Positions 1 to 10,265 of a stretch of DNA of 64,000 nucleotides are shown piece after piece; position 1 is the stretch's first letter; every line of letters starts with the position of its first letter. The DNA is from Azonexus hydrophilus (GTDB lineage Bacteria > Pseudomonadota > Gammaproteobacteria > Burkholderiales > Rhodocyclaceae): assembly GCF_905120355.1 (NCBI RefSeq), contig NZ_CAJHOB010000003.1, positions 1-64,000 on the forward strand, in the 5' to 3' direction. The notes below the pieces were generated by a model that did no database searches, had not been told where the DNA came from, and saw only the letters and a program-made list of their open reading frames with translations. The position numbers and the translations under genes are program-made.

Positions 1-1467
1 TGTGTCGTAGTCAGTACCTGAGGTGGCGCTGCCACCCGTCGTGAAGCTGTAGGTCACTGCCGTCTGCGTCGGCTCCGTCAGCGTCACCGTGTACGACAGG
101 GGCTGACCTTCTTCCACTGCATCGTCAGTGATCCCCGGGCCGTTCGGCTCAATGCCGCTGATCCCCGGCTTGTCGTTGTCCAGAATCGTGCCCGTACCGC
201 TTGCCGACGTATTGCCCAACACTGGCGTCGCCGTCAGGGTGAAGCTTTCATCACTCTCGACCAAGGCATCATCAATAACCGGAGTACGCACCAGAATCAC
301 ACCCGCCCCCGGCATTGTTACCTTGTCGCCTGGCAGATAGTTACTCCAGGACAAGCCACCGTCCGTCGAAACTTCCAGCGCAGGGCCGTAATCGCCACCG
401 GCCTTGGCGTCACCGTCATTCAATGTCAGCGTGATCTGATTACCCGGCTTGCCCGTGACCTCAAACTCGGCATAGGGTGATGACTCACTCACCACGACGT
501 TGTTGACACTGACCACATGGTCGTTATCCAACCCCGACAGCGGATAAGCCGGATCGGTCGAATCGATCGGCTCGCCCGTCTTTGGATTCTGTATCTCGCC
601 CGTGCCGTCATCCTTGATCGTACCGGTACCGCGGGACGGGGCACCGCCCCCCTCCGGCACCACGACCAGAGTCAAGGTTTCCTCCCCCTCCGCCAGATCG
701 TCGTTAACAATAGGAGTCCGGACGAGAATTTCACCTGTCTGATTTGCGATCGGGCCACCAGGGTAGGTCGTCCAACTATTTCCGCCATCAGTAGAGACTT
801 CGATGACCGGGCCGTAGTCCACCCCGCCGCCGGTGGCGCTGCCATCTTCAAACTGCAGCGTCACGTTTTGCCCAGCGTCTCCCTTCACGGTAAACACCAC
901 ATAGGGGGAAGCCTCGTTAACCTCCGGGCTATCTACTGTCACTGGACCATAAACAACGATGGCTTCAGCGTCTGCTCGCGGCAAGAGCGGCGCCCCCTCA
1001 ACAGTATTCAGAACACCACGATCACCGGTGCCAAAGCTATAGGACTGCGGATCAACAGTTTCCACAATCCGCAAGAATTCGACGAAGCTGTGCCCTTCGT
1101 TACCCGGGCCAGTCTCACCTGCGGCCGGCGCTTCAGCATCGAGCAGGGCATCGAGATCCTCCCCCTCTTGCAGGGCGGCGGCAATTTTCTCGAAACCATT
1201 TTTTTGCGCCAGAGCACTATCGCTGGCATCCGGCTTCACCTCTGCCGCGACTTCCGCATCAACCGTCACCGACTGGCGCTCGCCGACCACCAGCGAACGG
1301 CCATCCGCCAGCGTCAGAACGACCTCGGCGCCATTGCCGGCGACCACGGTTTCGCCCTCACGGATCACATCACCGGGCTGCAGCCGGCGCAAGTTGCCAG
1401 AAGAGTCACGGGCGAAAGCTTCGCCAGACAGGGAGGAAACTTGGGCAATGACGTTAGCTTGGGCCAT
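1..1467 (-). CDS. LapA-like giant T1SS adhesin with retention module, N-terminal part (3' end beyond window)
   Basis: The frame is open from an ATG at 1467 to the window edge (489 codons, no stop). Residues 1-110 look like the LapA-type retention module that plugs the outer-membrane secretin. A di-alanine PAAG at residues 114-117 matches the TAAG/PAAG site cut by the periplasmic protease LapG in Pseudomonas. From about residue 176 there are two related Calx-beta-like repeats (each with an STDGG...SW and ILVRTP signature), and a third begins at about residue 435. A GGAG ribosome site lies 7 bases before the ATG. It is the last visible gene of a minus-strand block with its transporter and a LuxR-type regulator. 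Family knowledge says such proteins are very long and end in RTX repeats; that end is not visible. Role: cell-surface adhesion and biofilm formation (inferred). Confidence 0.88.
   Translation of the reverse strand, partial: MAQANVIAQVSSLSGEAFARDSSGNLRRLQPGDVIREGETVVAGNGAEVVLTLADGRSLVVGERQSVTVDAEVAAEVKPDASDSALAQKNGFEKIAAALQEGEDLDALLDAEAPAAGETGPGNEGHSFVEFLRIVETVDPQSYSFGTGDRGVLNTVEGAPLLPRADAEAIVVYGPVTVDSPEVNEASPYVVFTVKGDAGQNVTLQFEDGSATGGGVDYGPVIEVSTDGGNSWTTYPGGPIANQTGEILVRTPIVNDDLAEGEETLTLVVVPEGGGAPSRGTGTIKDDGTGEIQNPKTGEPIDSTDPAYPLSGLDNDHVVSVNNVVVSESSPYAEFEVTGKPGNQITLTLNDGDAKAGGDYGPALEVSTDGGLSWSNYLPGDKVTMPGAGVILVRTPVIDDALVESDESFTLTATPVLGNTSASGTGTILDNDKPGISGIEPNGPGITDDAVEEGQPLSYTVTLTEPTQTAVTYSFTTGGSATSGTDYDT
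175..942 (-). repeat. Tandem Calx-beta-like repeats in the adhesin
   Basis: Two protein repeats of about 110 residues occupy 607-942 and 175-513. Both run SPY-x-F-x-V-x-G...DYGP-x-x-EVSTDGG-x-SW...ILVRTP-x-x-x-D. They differ at many positions, so this is an old duplication and not a recent DNA repeat. A 30-residue linker separates them. Confidence 0.7.
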
Positions 1468-1574
1468 GACGGCGCTCCATACAAAATGGGTAATGCGCAC
1501 AGTCTATGGGGGGCCAGCCCAGGCAGCCATTGGACTTTGGTACAAATCCAGGCTGCGCCATGTAAAGAAGTGTA

Positions 1575-2171
1575 CTAGTCGCGCACCCCGTTGATGCGCA
1601 GCGAGAGTTGCAATCGGTCACGTACCTGCAATTTTTCAAAAATTGCCGTCAGATGCGCCTTGACCGTGCGCTCAGCGATATCGAGCTGGCGTGCGACTTC
1701 CTTGTTGCTGGCACCTTGCCCGACCAACTGGGCTACCGTGATTTCACGCCCGGACAGCAACAACTGCCAGTCCTGTGGTGCAGACTCTGCTTTTTTTTCC
1801 AGAATCCGCTGGGTGCTAGCCAGGACATGCTGCAGCAGACTCCGCCCGACCCACAAGCCGCCGTTTGCGACCACCACATCGACCTGGCGCAAGACGTCCG
1901 GCGCTGCGTACGTGTTGCAGCACCCGGCCGCACCGACCTCCAGCGCCTGCACGGTGATGGCTTCACTCGGCGCATCCGCCAGAATGACGAAATTTGCCGG
2001 CAGATTCAGCGTTGGCACAAGCTGCGCCGGCAGTTCGCCAGGCAACAAGCGGACCCAGCATAGCCGGGCGCTGGCAGCAACATGCTCAGTCCGCCGGCGC
2101 CACAAACCCTCTGGGAAAGCTTCCCGCCAGTTTGCTGGCATCCTGGCTGTGTCATCGATCAGGTAATGCAT
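1575..2171 (-). CDS. LuxR/NarL-type regulator with a degenerate receiver, inside the adhesin secretion operon
   Basis: The protein is 198 aa. The C-terminal 60 residues form a LuxR-type helix-turn-helix (LSGREITVAQLVGQG...NKEVARQLDIAERTVKAH). The N-terminal 130 residues resemble a response-regulator fold, but the beta-3 segment where the phospho-accepting Asp should sit reads CWVRLLPG, so phosphorylation is doubtful. I chose the ATG at 2171, 8 bases after a GGAG, over a TTG at 2177 that overlaps the upstream stop. It lies between the membrane-fusion protein and the adhesin, which suggests it controls adhesin or T1SS expression. It ends 107 bp before the adhesin ATG, a gap that could hold a separate promoter. 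Confidence 0.8.
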   Translation of the reverse strand: MHYLIDDTARMPANWREAFPEGLWRRRTEHVAASARLCWVRLLPGELPAQLVPTLNLPANFVILADAPSEAITVQALEVGAAGCCNTYAAPDVLRQVDVVVANGGLWVGRSLLQHVLASTQRILEKKAESAPQDWQLLLSGREITVAQLVGQGASNKEVARQLDIAERTVKAHLTAIFEKLQVRDRLQLSLRINGVRD

Positions 2172-2173
2172 CC

Positions 2174-3586
2174 TCAACGCTCCGTCAAAGCGACGTTCTT
2201 TGCCCGCAGGACAGGCTTCAGCAGGTAAGACAGCACACTCTTCTTGCCCGTCAGGATATCGACCTCCGCCACCATCCCGGGAATGATGGGCAGATTGGTC
2301 TCGCCAAAACCGGAGTTCAGCGTTCGCACCCGAACCAGGTAAAACGCATTGCCTTTATCATCCATGACCGTATCGGCACTGATGTGCTCAAGCACCCCTT
2401 CGAGGCCGCCATAGACGGAAAAATCATAGGCCGAGAACTTCACCATCGCTGACTGCCCCGGACGCAGGAAAGCAATATCGCGCGGCAGAACCCGGGCTTC
2501 GAGCAGCAGGTTGTCTTCCAGCGGCACGATTTCGATCATGTCCTTACCCGGTTGCACCACGCCGCCCACCGTGTTGACCAACAGGCGCTTGACCACCCCT
2601 TTTACTGGCGAACGGATGGACGACTGCTTGACCCGATCGGTCAGTGCCACACTGCCTTCCGACAGGCTATTGAGCTTGGCGGCCGCATCCGACAGTTCCT
2701 TGCCTGCTGCGTTACGGAAAGACAGCTCAACTTCCTCGATCTTGCGCTGCGCCTCGCTGATTGCCGCCTGGACGCGACTGATCTGGGCACTGGCCATGTC
2801 ACGTTCACCCCGGTAGCGAGAGACATCACGCTCCAGACGCAGCAGTTCAACTTCCGACACGGCGCCGGAGTTGATCAGCGGGCGCGTTTGCGTCAATTCC
2901 TGGGCAGTCAGGTTATAGCTGTGCGCAGCCTGCTCACGCCGCGCCACTGCCTCGTTCAATTCCTGCCGCCGCTGCGCCAGTTGCTGTTGGGCGATCGACA
3001 GAGCTGCCGTCAACTCGTCACGCGTCGCCAGATAAAGCTGCTGTTCCTGCGCCACGATTTCCGGGCTTTCCTTGACCGCTTCTTCCGGCGGCACGAAATC
3101 GGTGCCTTCGCTGACGGCTTTCAGGCGCGCCACTTTCGCCAGATGACTCAGATACTGGGCGCGATTCTCATTGACCGAGGACTGGAAGCGCGTCTCGTCG
3201 ATCTTCACCAGCAACTGCTCCGGCTGCACCACGTCGCCCTCATGCACGAGAATTTCCGAAACCAGGCCGCCATCGATACTTTGCAGCACCTGCAACTGCT
3301 TGGACGGAATGACCTTGCCTTCACCGCGCGTCACCTCGTCCAAACGGGCCACTGCCGCCCAGAGAATGAAGATCAGAAAAACGATGCCGATGGCGCGCAG
3401 CAGCACCCTGGCGCGCAGGGGTTCTTGACGCAGCATGGCGAGGTCGGCATCGGTGGCGAAATCGACGACTTCCACGTCTTCCTGATTGGGCAGCCGCCCC
3501 AGCACCCTTTCGACGCGCGGCTTGTTCTTTTCGGCGACGCGCTCCAGCCAGCCGTTCAGGCGCTTGATCCAGTTCGGGAAAGCCAT
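2174..3586 (-). CDS. T1SS membrane-fusion protein (HlyD/LapC family)
   Basis: 470 aa, the usual length for HlyD-type adaptors. There is a cytoplasmic N-terminus, one transmembrane helix at about residues 61-80 and a biotinyl-lipoyl half-motif at 95-130. A long coiled-coil hairpin (Q/E/A/R-rich, about 140-310) is followed by a second lipoyl half and beta-barrel. It would bridge the inner-membrane ABC exporter to a TolC-like outer-membrane channel; no TolC/LapE gene is in view. The ATG overlaps the stop of the ABC gene (TAATG) behind a GGGAGGAG ribosome site, so the two are translationally coupled. Confidence 0.92.
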   Translation of the reverse strand: MAFPNWIKRLNGWLERVAEKNKPRVERVLGRLPNQEDVEVVDFATDADLAMLRQEPLRARVLLRAIGIVFLIFILWAAVARLDEVTRGEGKVIPSKQLQVLQSIDGGLVSEILVHEGDVVQPEQLLVKIDETRFQSSVNENRAQYLSHLAKVARLKAVSEGTDFVPPEEAVKESPEIVAQEQQLYLATRDELTAALSIAQQQLAQRRQELNEAVARREQAAHSYNLTAQELTQTRPLINSGAVSEVELLRLERDVSRYRGERDMASAQISRVQAAISEAQRKIEEVELSFRNAAGKELSDAAAKLNSLSEGSVALTDRVKQSSIRSPVKGVVKRLLVNTVGGVVQPGKDMIEIVPLEDNLLLEARVLPRDIAFLRPGQSAMVKFSAYDFSVYGGLEGVLEHISADTVMDDKGNAFYLVRVRTLNSGFGETNLPIIPGMVAEVDILTGKKSVLSYLLKPVLRAKNVALTER

Positions 3587-5751
3587 TACACACTCCTCCC
3601 GATCCGTCCGCTCTGCAGCGCCTGAATGACCTGATCGCGCGGCCCGTCGGCCACCACCTTGCCGTCATCGACGACGATGATGCGGGTGGCGAGTTCGAGC
3701 AGGCTGTTGCGGTGGGTGACGATGAGCACCGTCTTGTGCGCGGCGATCTTGCGCAGGCGGTCCTTGAACTGCTGTTCGGAAGAAAAATCCATCGCGCTGG
3801 TCGGCTCATCCAGCAACAGGATGGGCGGATCCATCAGGAAAGCACGGGCAATGGCCACCCCCTGGCGCTGCCCGCCGGACAACGACTCGCCACGCTCACC
3901 GATGAGCATGTCGAAACCATCCGGATGGCGATTCACGAACTCGCTCAAGCCGCCCGCCTCCGCTGCCGCCAGAATGGCCGCATCATCGGCATAAGGCGCC
4001 CCGATGGCGATGTTGTCACGCAGCGTGCCGTAAAACAGCGTCACGTCCTGCGGCACGTAGCCGATGTTGCGGCGCAGGTCGGCCGGGTCGAGCTGGCGCA
4101 CGTCGACGCCATCGACGCTCACCGTGCCCTGTTCCGCCTGATACAGGCCGAGCAGCAGTTTTTGCAGCGTGGTCTTGCCGCTGCCGACGCGGCCGATAAT
4201 GACCACCTTCTCGCCCTGTTCGATGCGCGCCGTCACGCCGCGCAGCGCCGCCACCTGGGTGTTCGGATAGGAAAAGTGCACGTCGCGGAATTCGATGCTG
4301 CCGCGCAGATCGGGCCGGTGCACGAAATTGGCGTCCGCCGGACGCTCCACCGGATGCCCCATGATCTGTTCGAGCGACGTGAGCGAAATGCGCGCATTCT
4401 GGAATTGCAGGAGCAAGCCGACCATCTGCCCCAGCGGCGCCACCGCACGCGAGGAAAGCATGGTGCAGGCGATCAGCCCCCCCATGCTGAGCATGCCTTC
4501 GCCGATCAGATAGACCCCGACGATGACCACCGTAACATTGACCAACTGCTGAATTTCAGCCGCACCGTTGGTCGCAGCGGCGGACAGGAAACGCATGCGA
4601 TTATTGACTCGGGCCACGAAGGCCACCGACTTCTCCCATTTCGACTGCATGACATTTTCTGCCGCCTGCGTCTTGATGGTTTCCAGCGCCGACAGGCTCT
4701 CGATCAGCGTGGCGTTGCGCAGCGCCCCTGCGCGGTAGGTCGTTTCCGACAATTCGTGCATCTTGTATTGCAAAACATAGGCATACACCGCCACCGCCAG
4801 CATCGCCGCCAGCACCGGGAAAATCAGCGGCCAGGCGATCAGACCGATAACGATCACGAACAGGAGCGCGAACGGCAGGTCGATGAAGGCTGTCACGCTG
4901 GCCGAGGTAATGAAATCGCGCACCGATTCAAACGAGCGCAGATTCGCCGAAAACGAACCGACCGCCGCCGGCCGCGCTTCCATGCGCATGCCCAGGACGC
5001 GCTCCATGATCAGCGCTGACAGCTTCATGTCGATGCGCGCGCTCGCCAGATCGATGAAGTAACCGCGCAGTGAGCGCAGCAGAAAATCGACGCCGATCAC
5101 GATGAGGATGCCAAGGGCCAGCACCCACAAGGTTTCCAGCGCCCGGTTCGGCACCACCCGGTCGTACACGTTCATGGTGAACAAGGGCATTGCCAGAGCC
5201 AGCATGTTGATCAGGAAAGCAGCCCCCAGTACATCACGGTACACCGGCCACTGCTCAGCCAGCGCCCCCCAGAACCAGTGGCGCAGGCGCACCTGGCCGA
5301 CGGCGGGCGTGCGTTGATCGAAGCGGAAATGCGGCCGGGCGAAAATAGCGATGCCGGCGTAGCGCTCGGCCAGTTCGTCCCGGCTCAAACTCACCGAACC
5401 CTGCCCGGTTTCCGGGAAAAGAAGCTGCGCGCGCTGGCCGCCTTCGTCCCAACCAAGCAGGACGCAGGCTTCCTCGCCATGCAGCAGCAACACCGCGGGC
5501 AGCAAGGCGGTGTCGATCCTGTCCAGGGCGCGCCGCCCCAACTTGGCGGCCAGACCGGCGCGCGCCGCGGCGCGGGCAAATAATCCCGGGGTCAATTGCC
5601 CGGCCTCGAGTGGCAATCCAGCAGTCAAGGCCGCACGTGTGCTGGGACGACCATGAATCCGTGTCAACTCGACCAGACAGTCCAGCAACGGATCATGGTG
5701 CAAAAGATCTTCCCGAATATCGGATAAACCGACTCCCCCGCTGATGCTCAT
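3586..5751 (-). CDS. T1SS permease/ATPase (LapB/LssB family)
   Basis: 721 aa in three parts. A C39-peptidase-like domain spans about residues 10-140; it begins DPLLDCL, whose surroundings do not match the active C39 motif, so it probably binds substrate and does not cleave it. A six-helix membrane domain spans about 165-450. The nucleotide-binding domain has Walker A GRVGSGKT (520-527), signature LSGGQ (624-628), Walker B ILLLDE (644-649) and a switch His at 680. It exports the LapA-like adhesin encoded downstream. It is the first gene of the minus-strand block; an AGGA ribosome site precedes the ATG. Confidence 0.93.
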   Translation of the reverse strand: MSISGGVGLSDIREDLLHHDPLLDCLVELTRIHGRPSTRAALTAGLPLEAGQLTPGLFARAAARAGLAAKLGRRALDRIDTALLPAVLLLHGEEACVLLGWDEGGQRAQLLFPETGQGSVSLSRDELAERYAGIAIFARPHFRFDQRTPAVGQVRLRHWFWGALAEQWPVYRDVLGAAFLINMLALAMPLFTMNVYDRVVPNRALETLWVLALGILIVIGVDFLLRSLRGYFIDLASARIDMKLSALIMERVLGMRMEARPAAVGSFSANLRSFESVRDFITSASVTAFIDLPFALLFVIVIGLIAWPLIFPVLAAMLAVAVYAYVLQYKMHELSETTYRAGALRNATLIESLSALETIKTQAAENVMQSKWEKSVAFVARVNNRMRFLSAAATNGAAEIQQLVNVTVVIVGVYLIGEGMLSMGGLIACTMLSSRAVAPLGQMVGLLLQFQNARISLTSLEQIMGHPVERPADANFVHRPDLRGSIEFRDVHFSYPNTQVAALRGVTARIEQGEKVVIIGRVGSGKTTLQKLLLGLYQAEQGTVSVDGVDVRQLDPADLRRNIGYVPQDVTLFYGTLRDNIAIGAPYADDAAILAAAEAGGLSEFVNRHPDGFDMLIGERGESLSGGQRQGVAIARAFLMDPPILLLDEPTSAMDFSSEQQFKDRLRKIAAHKTVLIVTHRNSLLELATRIIVVDDGKVVADGPRDQVIQALQSGRIGRSV

Positions 5752-5861
5752 TGTTTTTTCCTGTTGTTGCCGACAATTTTAGTGCCCGAAAAATTCCTGG
5801 GTGCCAAGAATTGTAAATTGGGCGCAAACAGACAATGTCGGTTTGTATCCTGCACACTTGC

Positions 5862-7112
5862 CTAAACCGCGTAGACCGGGAGCCGCCGGGTCACGCTCTG
5901 GTTTTTCAGGCGCACATAGACCGGCAGACCGTTCGCGAATGGCGGCAGATCCTCGCCGGCGATCAAGGGCGCCAGGTAACGCCGGCAGGCTTCGGTAATA
6001 TGGAAGCCATCCGCCGAAATGAACTCCGGCGGCAGACGACGCTCCACATTGGCCAGGGCCGCCAGCGGTGCAGTGCGGATTTCCCAGCGATAAGGCGCAT
6101 CGGACAAGCGGTGCAGGATCGGCGCCACATCGCTTTCGCCGGCCAGTGCCAGGCGCAATGCGGCCGCGCCCAGCGCATGCGCCTGCGCCACATCCACCGC
6201 CGAAGCCAGGTGACGCGCCGAGCGTTGCAGATAATCAGCCACCGCCAGATGCTGCTTGTAACCCAGGTGCACTTCCACCATGTCGGCAATGTAGCGCCCG
6301 ACCGTGCCGGCGCGGCGGCTAGAAACACCAAAATTGCACCCCCCGGCATCGCACAGCCCCTCTGCCGTCACCACCACGCAATAACCATAGGTTTCGACAC
6401 AGTGCCTAACCCGAGCCAGGAATTTGCGGTCATCAAACCCCACTTCCGGCAGCAGCAGAATGTGCGGCGGCTCCCCCTCGGCTTCACTGGCCAACCCCGC
6501 AGCGGCTGTAATCCAGCCGGCGTGCCGCCCCATCACTTCGAGCACGAACACCTTGGTCGAAGTCTGCGACATGGAGGCCACGTCATAACCCGCTTCGCGC
6601 ACCGAGGTGGCGATATATTTCGCGACCGAACCAAAGCCTGGACAGCAATCGGTCAGCACCATGTCGTTATCAACGGTTTTGGGGATGCCGATCACCCGCA
6701 ACGGCTGGCCGATTTCTCGCATCATTTGCGACAGGTGCCAGGCCGCGCCCATCGACCCTTCACCCCCGTTGATGAAGAAATAACCGATATCATGCGCCGC
6801 CAGAACCGCTGCCAGGCGCTCATACATGGCGCGATGCGTGGCCAGCGGCCCGAGGTGGAAACGACTCGAACCGAACGCGCCACCCGGCGTCTGGCGCAGG
6901 CGGGCGATGTCGGCGTCACTTTCCAGGCTGGTATCGATCAGATCCTCGCGCAAAGCGCCCAAGATACCGTCGCGCCCGGCATAGACCTGGCCGATGCGCG
7001 TCGGATCGGCGAGGTGCTGACGGCGCGCTTCCTCGATCAGGCCGCACGCCGTCGCATTGATGACGGCGGTGGCGCCTCCTGACTGCGCGTAGAAGGCGTT
7101 GATTGCCGCCAT
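5862..7112 (-). CDS. 6-phosphofructokinase (PfkA/PFP family; phosphoryl donor uncertain)
   Basis: 416 aa. It phosphorylates fructose 6-phosphate in glycolysis. Family motifs are clear: an N-terminal SGG nucleotide loop, GGEGS (116-120), GIPKTVDND (142-150) and VEVMGRHAG-like MGRHAGW. In this family Asp at the second position of GG-x-D-S marks pyrophosphate enzymes and Gly marks ATP enzymes; here it is Gly. The Lys of PKT is typical of pyrophosphate-type and some actinobacterial ATP enzymes. The donor therefore cannot be assigned safely, although the overall type is the one usually labelled PPi-PFK in this lineage. It starts 7 bases after the adk stop, so it is probably co-transcribed. Confidence 0.9.
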   Translation of the reverse strand: MAAINAFYAQSGGATAVINATACGLIEEARRQHLADPTRIGQVYAGRDGILGALREDLIDTSLESDADIARLRQTPGGAFGSSRFHLGPLATHRAMYERLAAVLAAHDIGYFFINGGEGSMGAAWHLSQMMREIGQPLRVIGIPKTVDNDMVLTDCCPGFGSVAKYIATSVREAGYDVASMSQTSTKVFVLEVMGRHAGWITAAAGLASEAEGEPPHILLLPEVGFDDRKFLARVRHCVETYGYCVVVTAEGLCDAGGCNFGVSSRRAGTVGRYIADMVEVHLGYKQHLAVADYLQRSARHLASAVDVAQAHALGAAALRLALAGESDVAPILHRLSDAPYRWEIRTAPLAALANVERRLPPEFISADGFHITEACRRYLAPLIAGEDLPPFANGLPVYVRLKNQSVTRRLPVYAV

Positions 7113-7119
7113 AGCTGCC

Positions 7120-7824
<705 letters not shown>

Positions 7825-7873
7825 TCAGCAGCATGCATGGACGCAGCCGGAACGCTCGAACTTACCTGCTAAT

Positions 7874-8647
7874 TCAGGCAGGGTCAAACAGTTTGCGCAC
7901 GCGGACAGCATCCTCCGGGGTATCCACCCCCGCCGCCGGTGCGGCATCCACCAGCGTGACGCTGATGCGGTAGCCGTGCCACAAAGCACGCAACTGTTCC
8001 AGAGCCTCGAACTGCTCGCACGGCGCTTCTTGCAGGCTGGCATAGGCGTTGAGAAAGCTTGCCCGATAAGCATACAGGCCAACGTGTCGGTATGCCGGCA
8101 AACCCGCCGGCAAACTGGCTGTACCGTTCGCTGCGAAATGATCGCGGGCGTAGGGCATCGGGGCGCGTGAGAAATACAGCGCATCGCCATCGGCACGGCA
8201 GACCACCTTAACCACATTGGGATTGAAGAAATCCGCCGCCACGGTCAGCGGATGTACCACCGTCGCGATATCCGCACCGCTCACTGCCAGCTGCCGCGCC
8301 GTCTGCGTGATCAGCTCCGGCTCGATCAACGGCTCGTCGCCTTGCACATTGACCACCAGCGTATCGCTCGCCCAGCCTCGCTGCGCCACCACTTCCGCCA
8401 GCCGGTCGGTCCCCGAGGGATGATCCGCGCGCGTCAGGAGCGCTGCCACGCCATGCGCCGTGCAGGCCGCATGCACTTCCGGGTGATCTGTGGCCACCCA
8501 CACCTCTTCCGCGCCCGACAAACGTGCACGCTCGGCAACGCGCACCACCATCGGCTTGCCACCGAGATCAAGCAGGGGCTTGGCGGGCAGACGCGAAGAA
8601 GCGTAACGCGCCGGAATGACCACCTTGAACGCGGGCAGCACGCTCAC
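7874..8647 (-). CDS. kdsB: 3-deoxy-manno-octulosonate cytidylyltransferase
   Basis: 257 aa. It activates Kdo with CTP to CMP-Kdo for lipid A-core assembly. It begins [23 protein letters not shown], with the family signature [15 protein letters not shown] and a later [11 protein letters not shown] chose the GTG at 8647, which overlaps the TGA of the Trm112-like gene (GTGA). A longer in-frame extension to 8734 reads through the Trm112-like gene and does not look like family sequence. Confidence 0.95.
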   Translation of the reverse strand: MSVLPAFKVVIPARYASSRLPAKPLLDLGGKPMVVRVAERARLSGAEEVWVATDHPEVHAACTAHGVAALLTRADHPSGTDRLAEVVAQRGWASDTLVVNVQGDEPLIEPELITQTARQLAVSGADIATVVHPLTVAADFFNPNVVKVVCRADGDALYFSRAPMPYARDHFAANGTASLPAGLPAYRHVGLYAYRASFLNAYASLQEAPCEQFEALEQLRALWHGYRISVTLVDAAPAAGVDTPEDAVRVRKLFDPA

Positions 8648-8817
8648 GCTTCGTCTGCCAGCTGGCGTGCTTCGTCGGCGAGCATCACGGGAATGTCGTC
8701 GCGGATCGGGTAGGCCAGGCGACAGGGTTTGCACACCAGCTCCTGCTCCGCCTTGCGGTAGTCGAGCGGGCCTTTACACAGGGGGCAGACCAGAATTTCA
8801 AGCAGACGAGCATCCAC
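8644..8817 (-). CDS. Trm112/YcaR-family small zinc-ribbon-like protein
   Basis: 57 aa from a GTG at 8817, too short for most ORF callers. The sequence starts [16 protein letters not shown] and continues with a second CKPC pair, four cysteines in all, as in the YcaR/Trm112 family. In bacteria this family sits between lpxK and kdsB, as here; its role is not firmly known, and eukaryotic Trm112 activates methyltransferases. It overlaps the lpxK 3' end by 20 bases and the kdsB start by 4 bases. Confidence 0.93.
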   Translation of the reverse strand: MDARLLEILVCPLCKGPLDYRKAEQELVCKPCRLAYPIRDDIPVMLADEARQLADEA

Positions 8818-9847
8818 GTAGTTTCTCCACGATCAAATCCATCAAGGCCGGCGGCAACTGGGCCGTCACCGGCAACACCCAGGCCTCAGCCACGGCTTCA
8901 GACAAGGGGAGAGCGGCGCATTTTACTGCATCCTTCTCGGTCATCAGCAGTACGGTCTGCGGCCCGAAGGCGAGATCGGCCAGCTGATACGGCTGATGAT
9001 CTGCAAACGCATGCGCCTCGAACTGCAGCCCCACGGCGCGCAGCGTCGCAAAAAACCGCTCCGGATGGCCAATACCGGCAATGGCATGCACGTTTTTCCC
9101 GGCCAGCCGGGTCACCAACTCGGCCGCCGGACACCGCTGCTGCGGTGATCCCAGGCGATAAAAGCCGTCCGTTTGCAATGTCATCGTAAACGCCGGACGC
9201 CCCAGCGCCAACGCATCCACCGCACAGCCATTGCCGACCACCGCATCCACCTGCGCCAGACGCGCCAGTGGCTCACGCAACGGCCCCAAGGGCAAACGCC
9301 AGCCGTTACCGGCCCCACGCGCATCGAATACGGCAATTTCCACATCGCGCGCCAGACGATAGTGCTGCAAACCGTCATCGCATAGCAGCACGTTCACCTC
9401 CGGATGCGCCGCCAGCAGGGCACGCCCTGCGGCCGCCCGATCGCGCCCGACCCAGAGCGGACAGCCGCTGCGCCGAGCCAGCAAACACGGTTCATCGCCC
9501 ACCTCCTGCGGCAGACTGTCGGCCGTCACTGCCCGCACCGCTGTACCAAGATCGGCACCGTAGCCCCGGCTGATGATGCCCGGCTGCCAGCCCCGGGCAC
9601 GCAGCTGCTCGGCCAAGGCCAGGGTGAGAGGCGTTTTTCCCGCCCCCCCAACAATCAGGTTGCCGACCACCACCACCGGCACCGGCAAATGCCGCCGCGC
9701 CGACCAGCGCCGCCGTCCGGCGGAACCCAGGACAAAAAGCAGGTGTAGCGGCCACAACACGAGCCAGCACAAGAACCAGGCAAGAAACCACAACGCCGGC
9801 CTCGGCCGGCGTTGGAACCACAATCGCTGCAACCCGTCAGCGCGCAT
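8798..9847 (-). CDS. lpxK: Tetraacyldisaccharide 4'-kinase (lipid A)
   Basis: 349 aa. It adds the 4'-phosphate to the lipid A disaccharide precursor at the inner membrane. An N-terminal hydrophobic helix (about residues 18-42) precedes the P-loop [12 protein letters not shown] (about 62-73). Further family motifs are SRGYG, GDEP, DDGLQHY and the MTEKDAVK near the C-terminus. The start overlaps the exbD stop (TAATG). Part of the exbB-exbD-lpxK-kdsB envelope operon. Confidence 0.96.
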   Translation of the reverse strand: MRADGLQRLWFQRRPRPALWFLAWFLCWLVLWPLHLLFVLGSAGRRRWSARRHLPVPVVVVGNLIVGGAGKTPLTLALAEQLRARGWQPGIISRGYGADLGTAVRAVTADSLPQEVGDEPCLLARRSGCPLWVGRDRAAAGRALLAAHPEVNVLLCDDGLQHYRLARDVEIAVFDARGAGNGWRLPLGPLREPLARLAQVDAVVGNGCAVDALALGRPAFTMTLQTDGFYRLGSPQQRCPAAELVTRLAGKNVHAIAGIGHPERFFATLRAVGLQFEAHAFADHQPYQLADLAFGPQTVLLMTEKDAVKCAALPLSEAVAEAWVLPVTAQLPPALMDLIVEKLRGCSSA

Positions 9848-10263
9848 TAATCGGCACTTTGCGTGGCAAACGAGATATGCGGATAACCGGCCGACTGCGC
9901 CGCCTGCATCACATCAACGACGCGCTGGTGCGTCGCCTTGGCATCGGCATTGATGACGATCACCGGTTTCTCGCGACCAGCCGCAGCCTGCTGCAGTGCC
10001 ACCGCGATAGCCTGGTTGTCGCCAGCGGCGAGCGGCACCTTGCTGACCAGAATCTGCCCGGCAGCCGTCACCGCCACATCGATTTCATTAGGCTGTCCGG
10101 TCGACTGGGTGGCATCCGCCATCGGCAAATCAATTTCCAGGCCGGCGTATTTCGAATAGGTGGTGGTCAGCATCAGGAAAATGATGATGACCAGCAGCAC
10201 GTCGATCATCGGAATCAGGTTGATTTCCGGCTCTTCCCACCTGTTATTGCGCTGGAATCGCAT
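9847..10263 (-). CDS. exbD: ExbD/TolR-type energy-transducing protein
   Basis: 138 aa. One N-terminal membrane helix (about residues 15-37, LIPMIDVLLVIIIFLML) contains the proton-path Asp of the ExbD/TolR family, followed by a periplasmic domain. With ExbB it should form a proton-driven stator that powers TonB-like or Tol functions. It lies 2 bases downstream of exbB. Coupling to lpxK is typical of betaproteobacteria, so a role in lipid export or envelope maintenance has also been suggested for such loci. Confidence 0.92.
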   Translation of the reverse strand: MRFQRNNRWEEPEINLIPMIDVLLVIIIFLMLTTTYSKYAGLEIDLPMADATQSTGQPNEIDVAVTAAGQILVSKVPLAAGDNQAIAVALQQAAAGREKPVIVINADAKATHQRVVDVMQAAQSAGYPHISFATQSAD

Positions 10264-10265
10264 GC

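Noticed and set aside
517-1578. Long plus-strand open frame over the adhesin
   Set aside because: Lies antisense to the adhesin reading frame, which has the recognisable retention module and repeats; the plus frame has no family features.
2552-5019. Large plus-strand frames (2552-3625, 3712-5019)
   Set aside because: They mirror the T1SS genes in a GC-rich region; composition is His/Arg/Gln-rich shadow protein without motifs.
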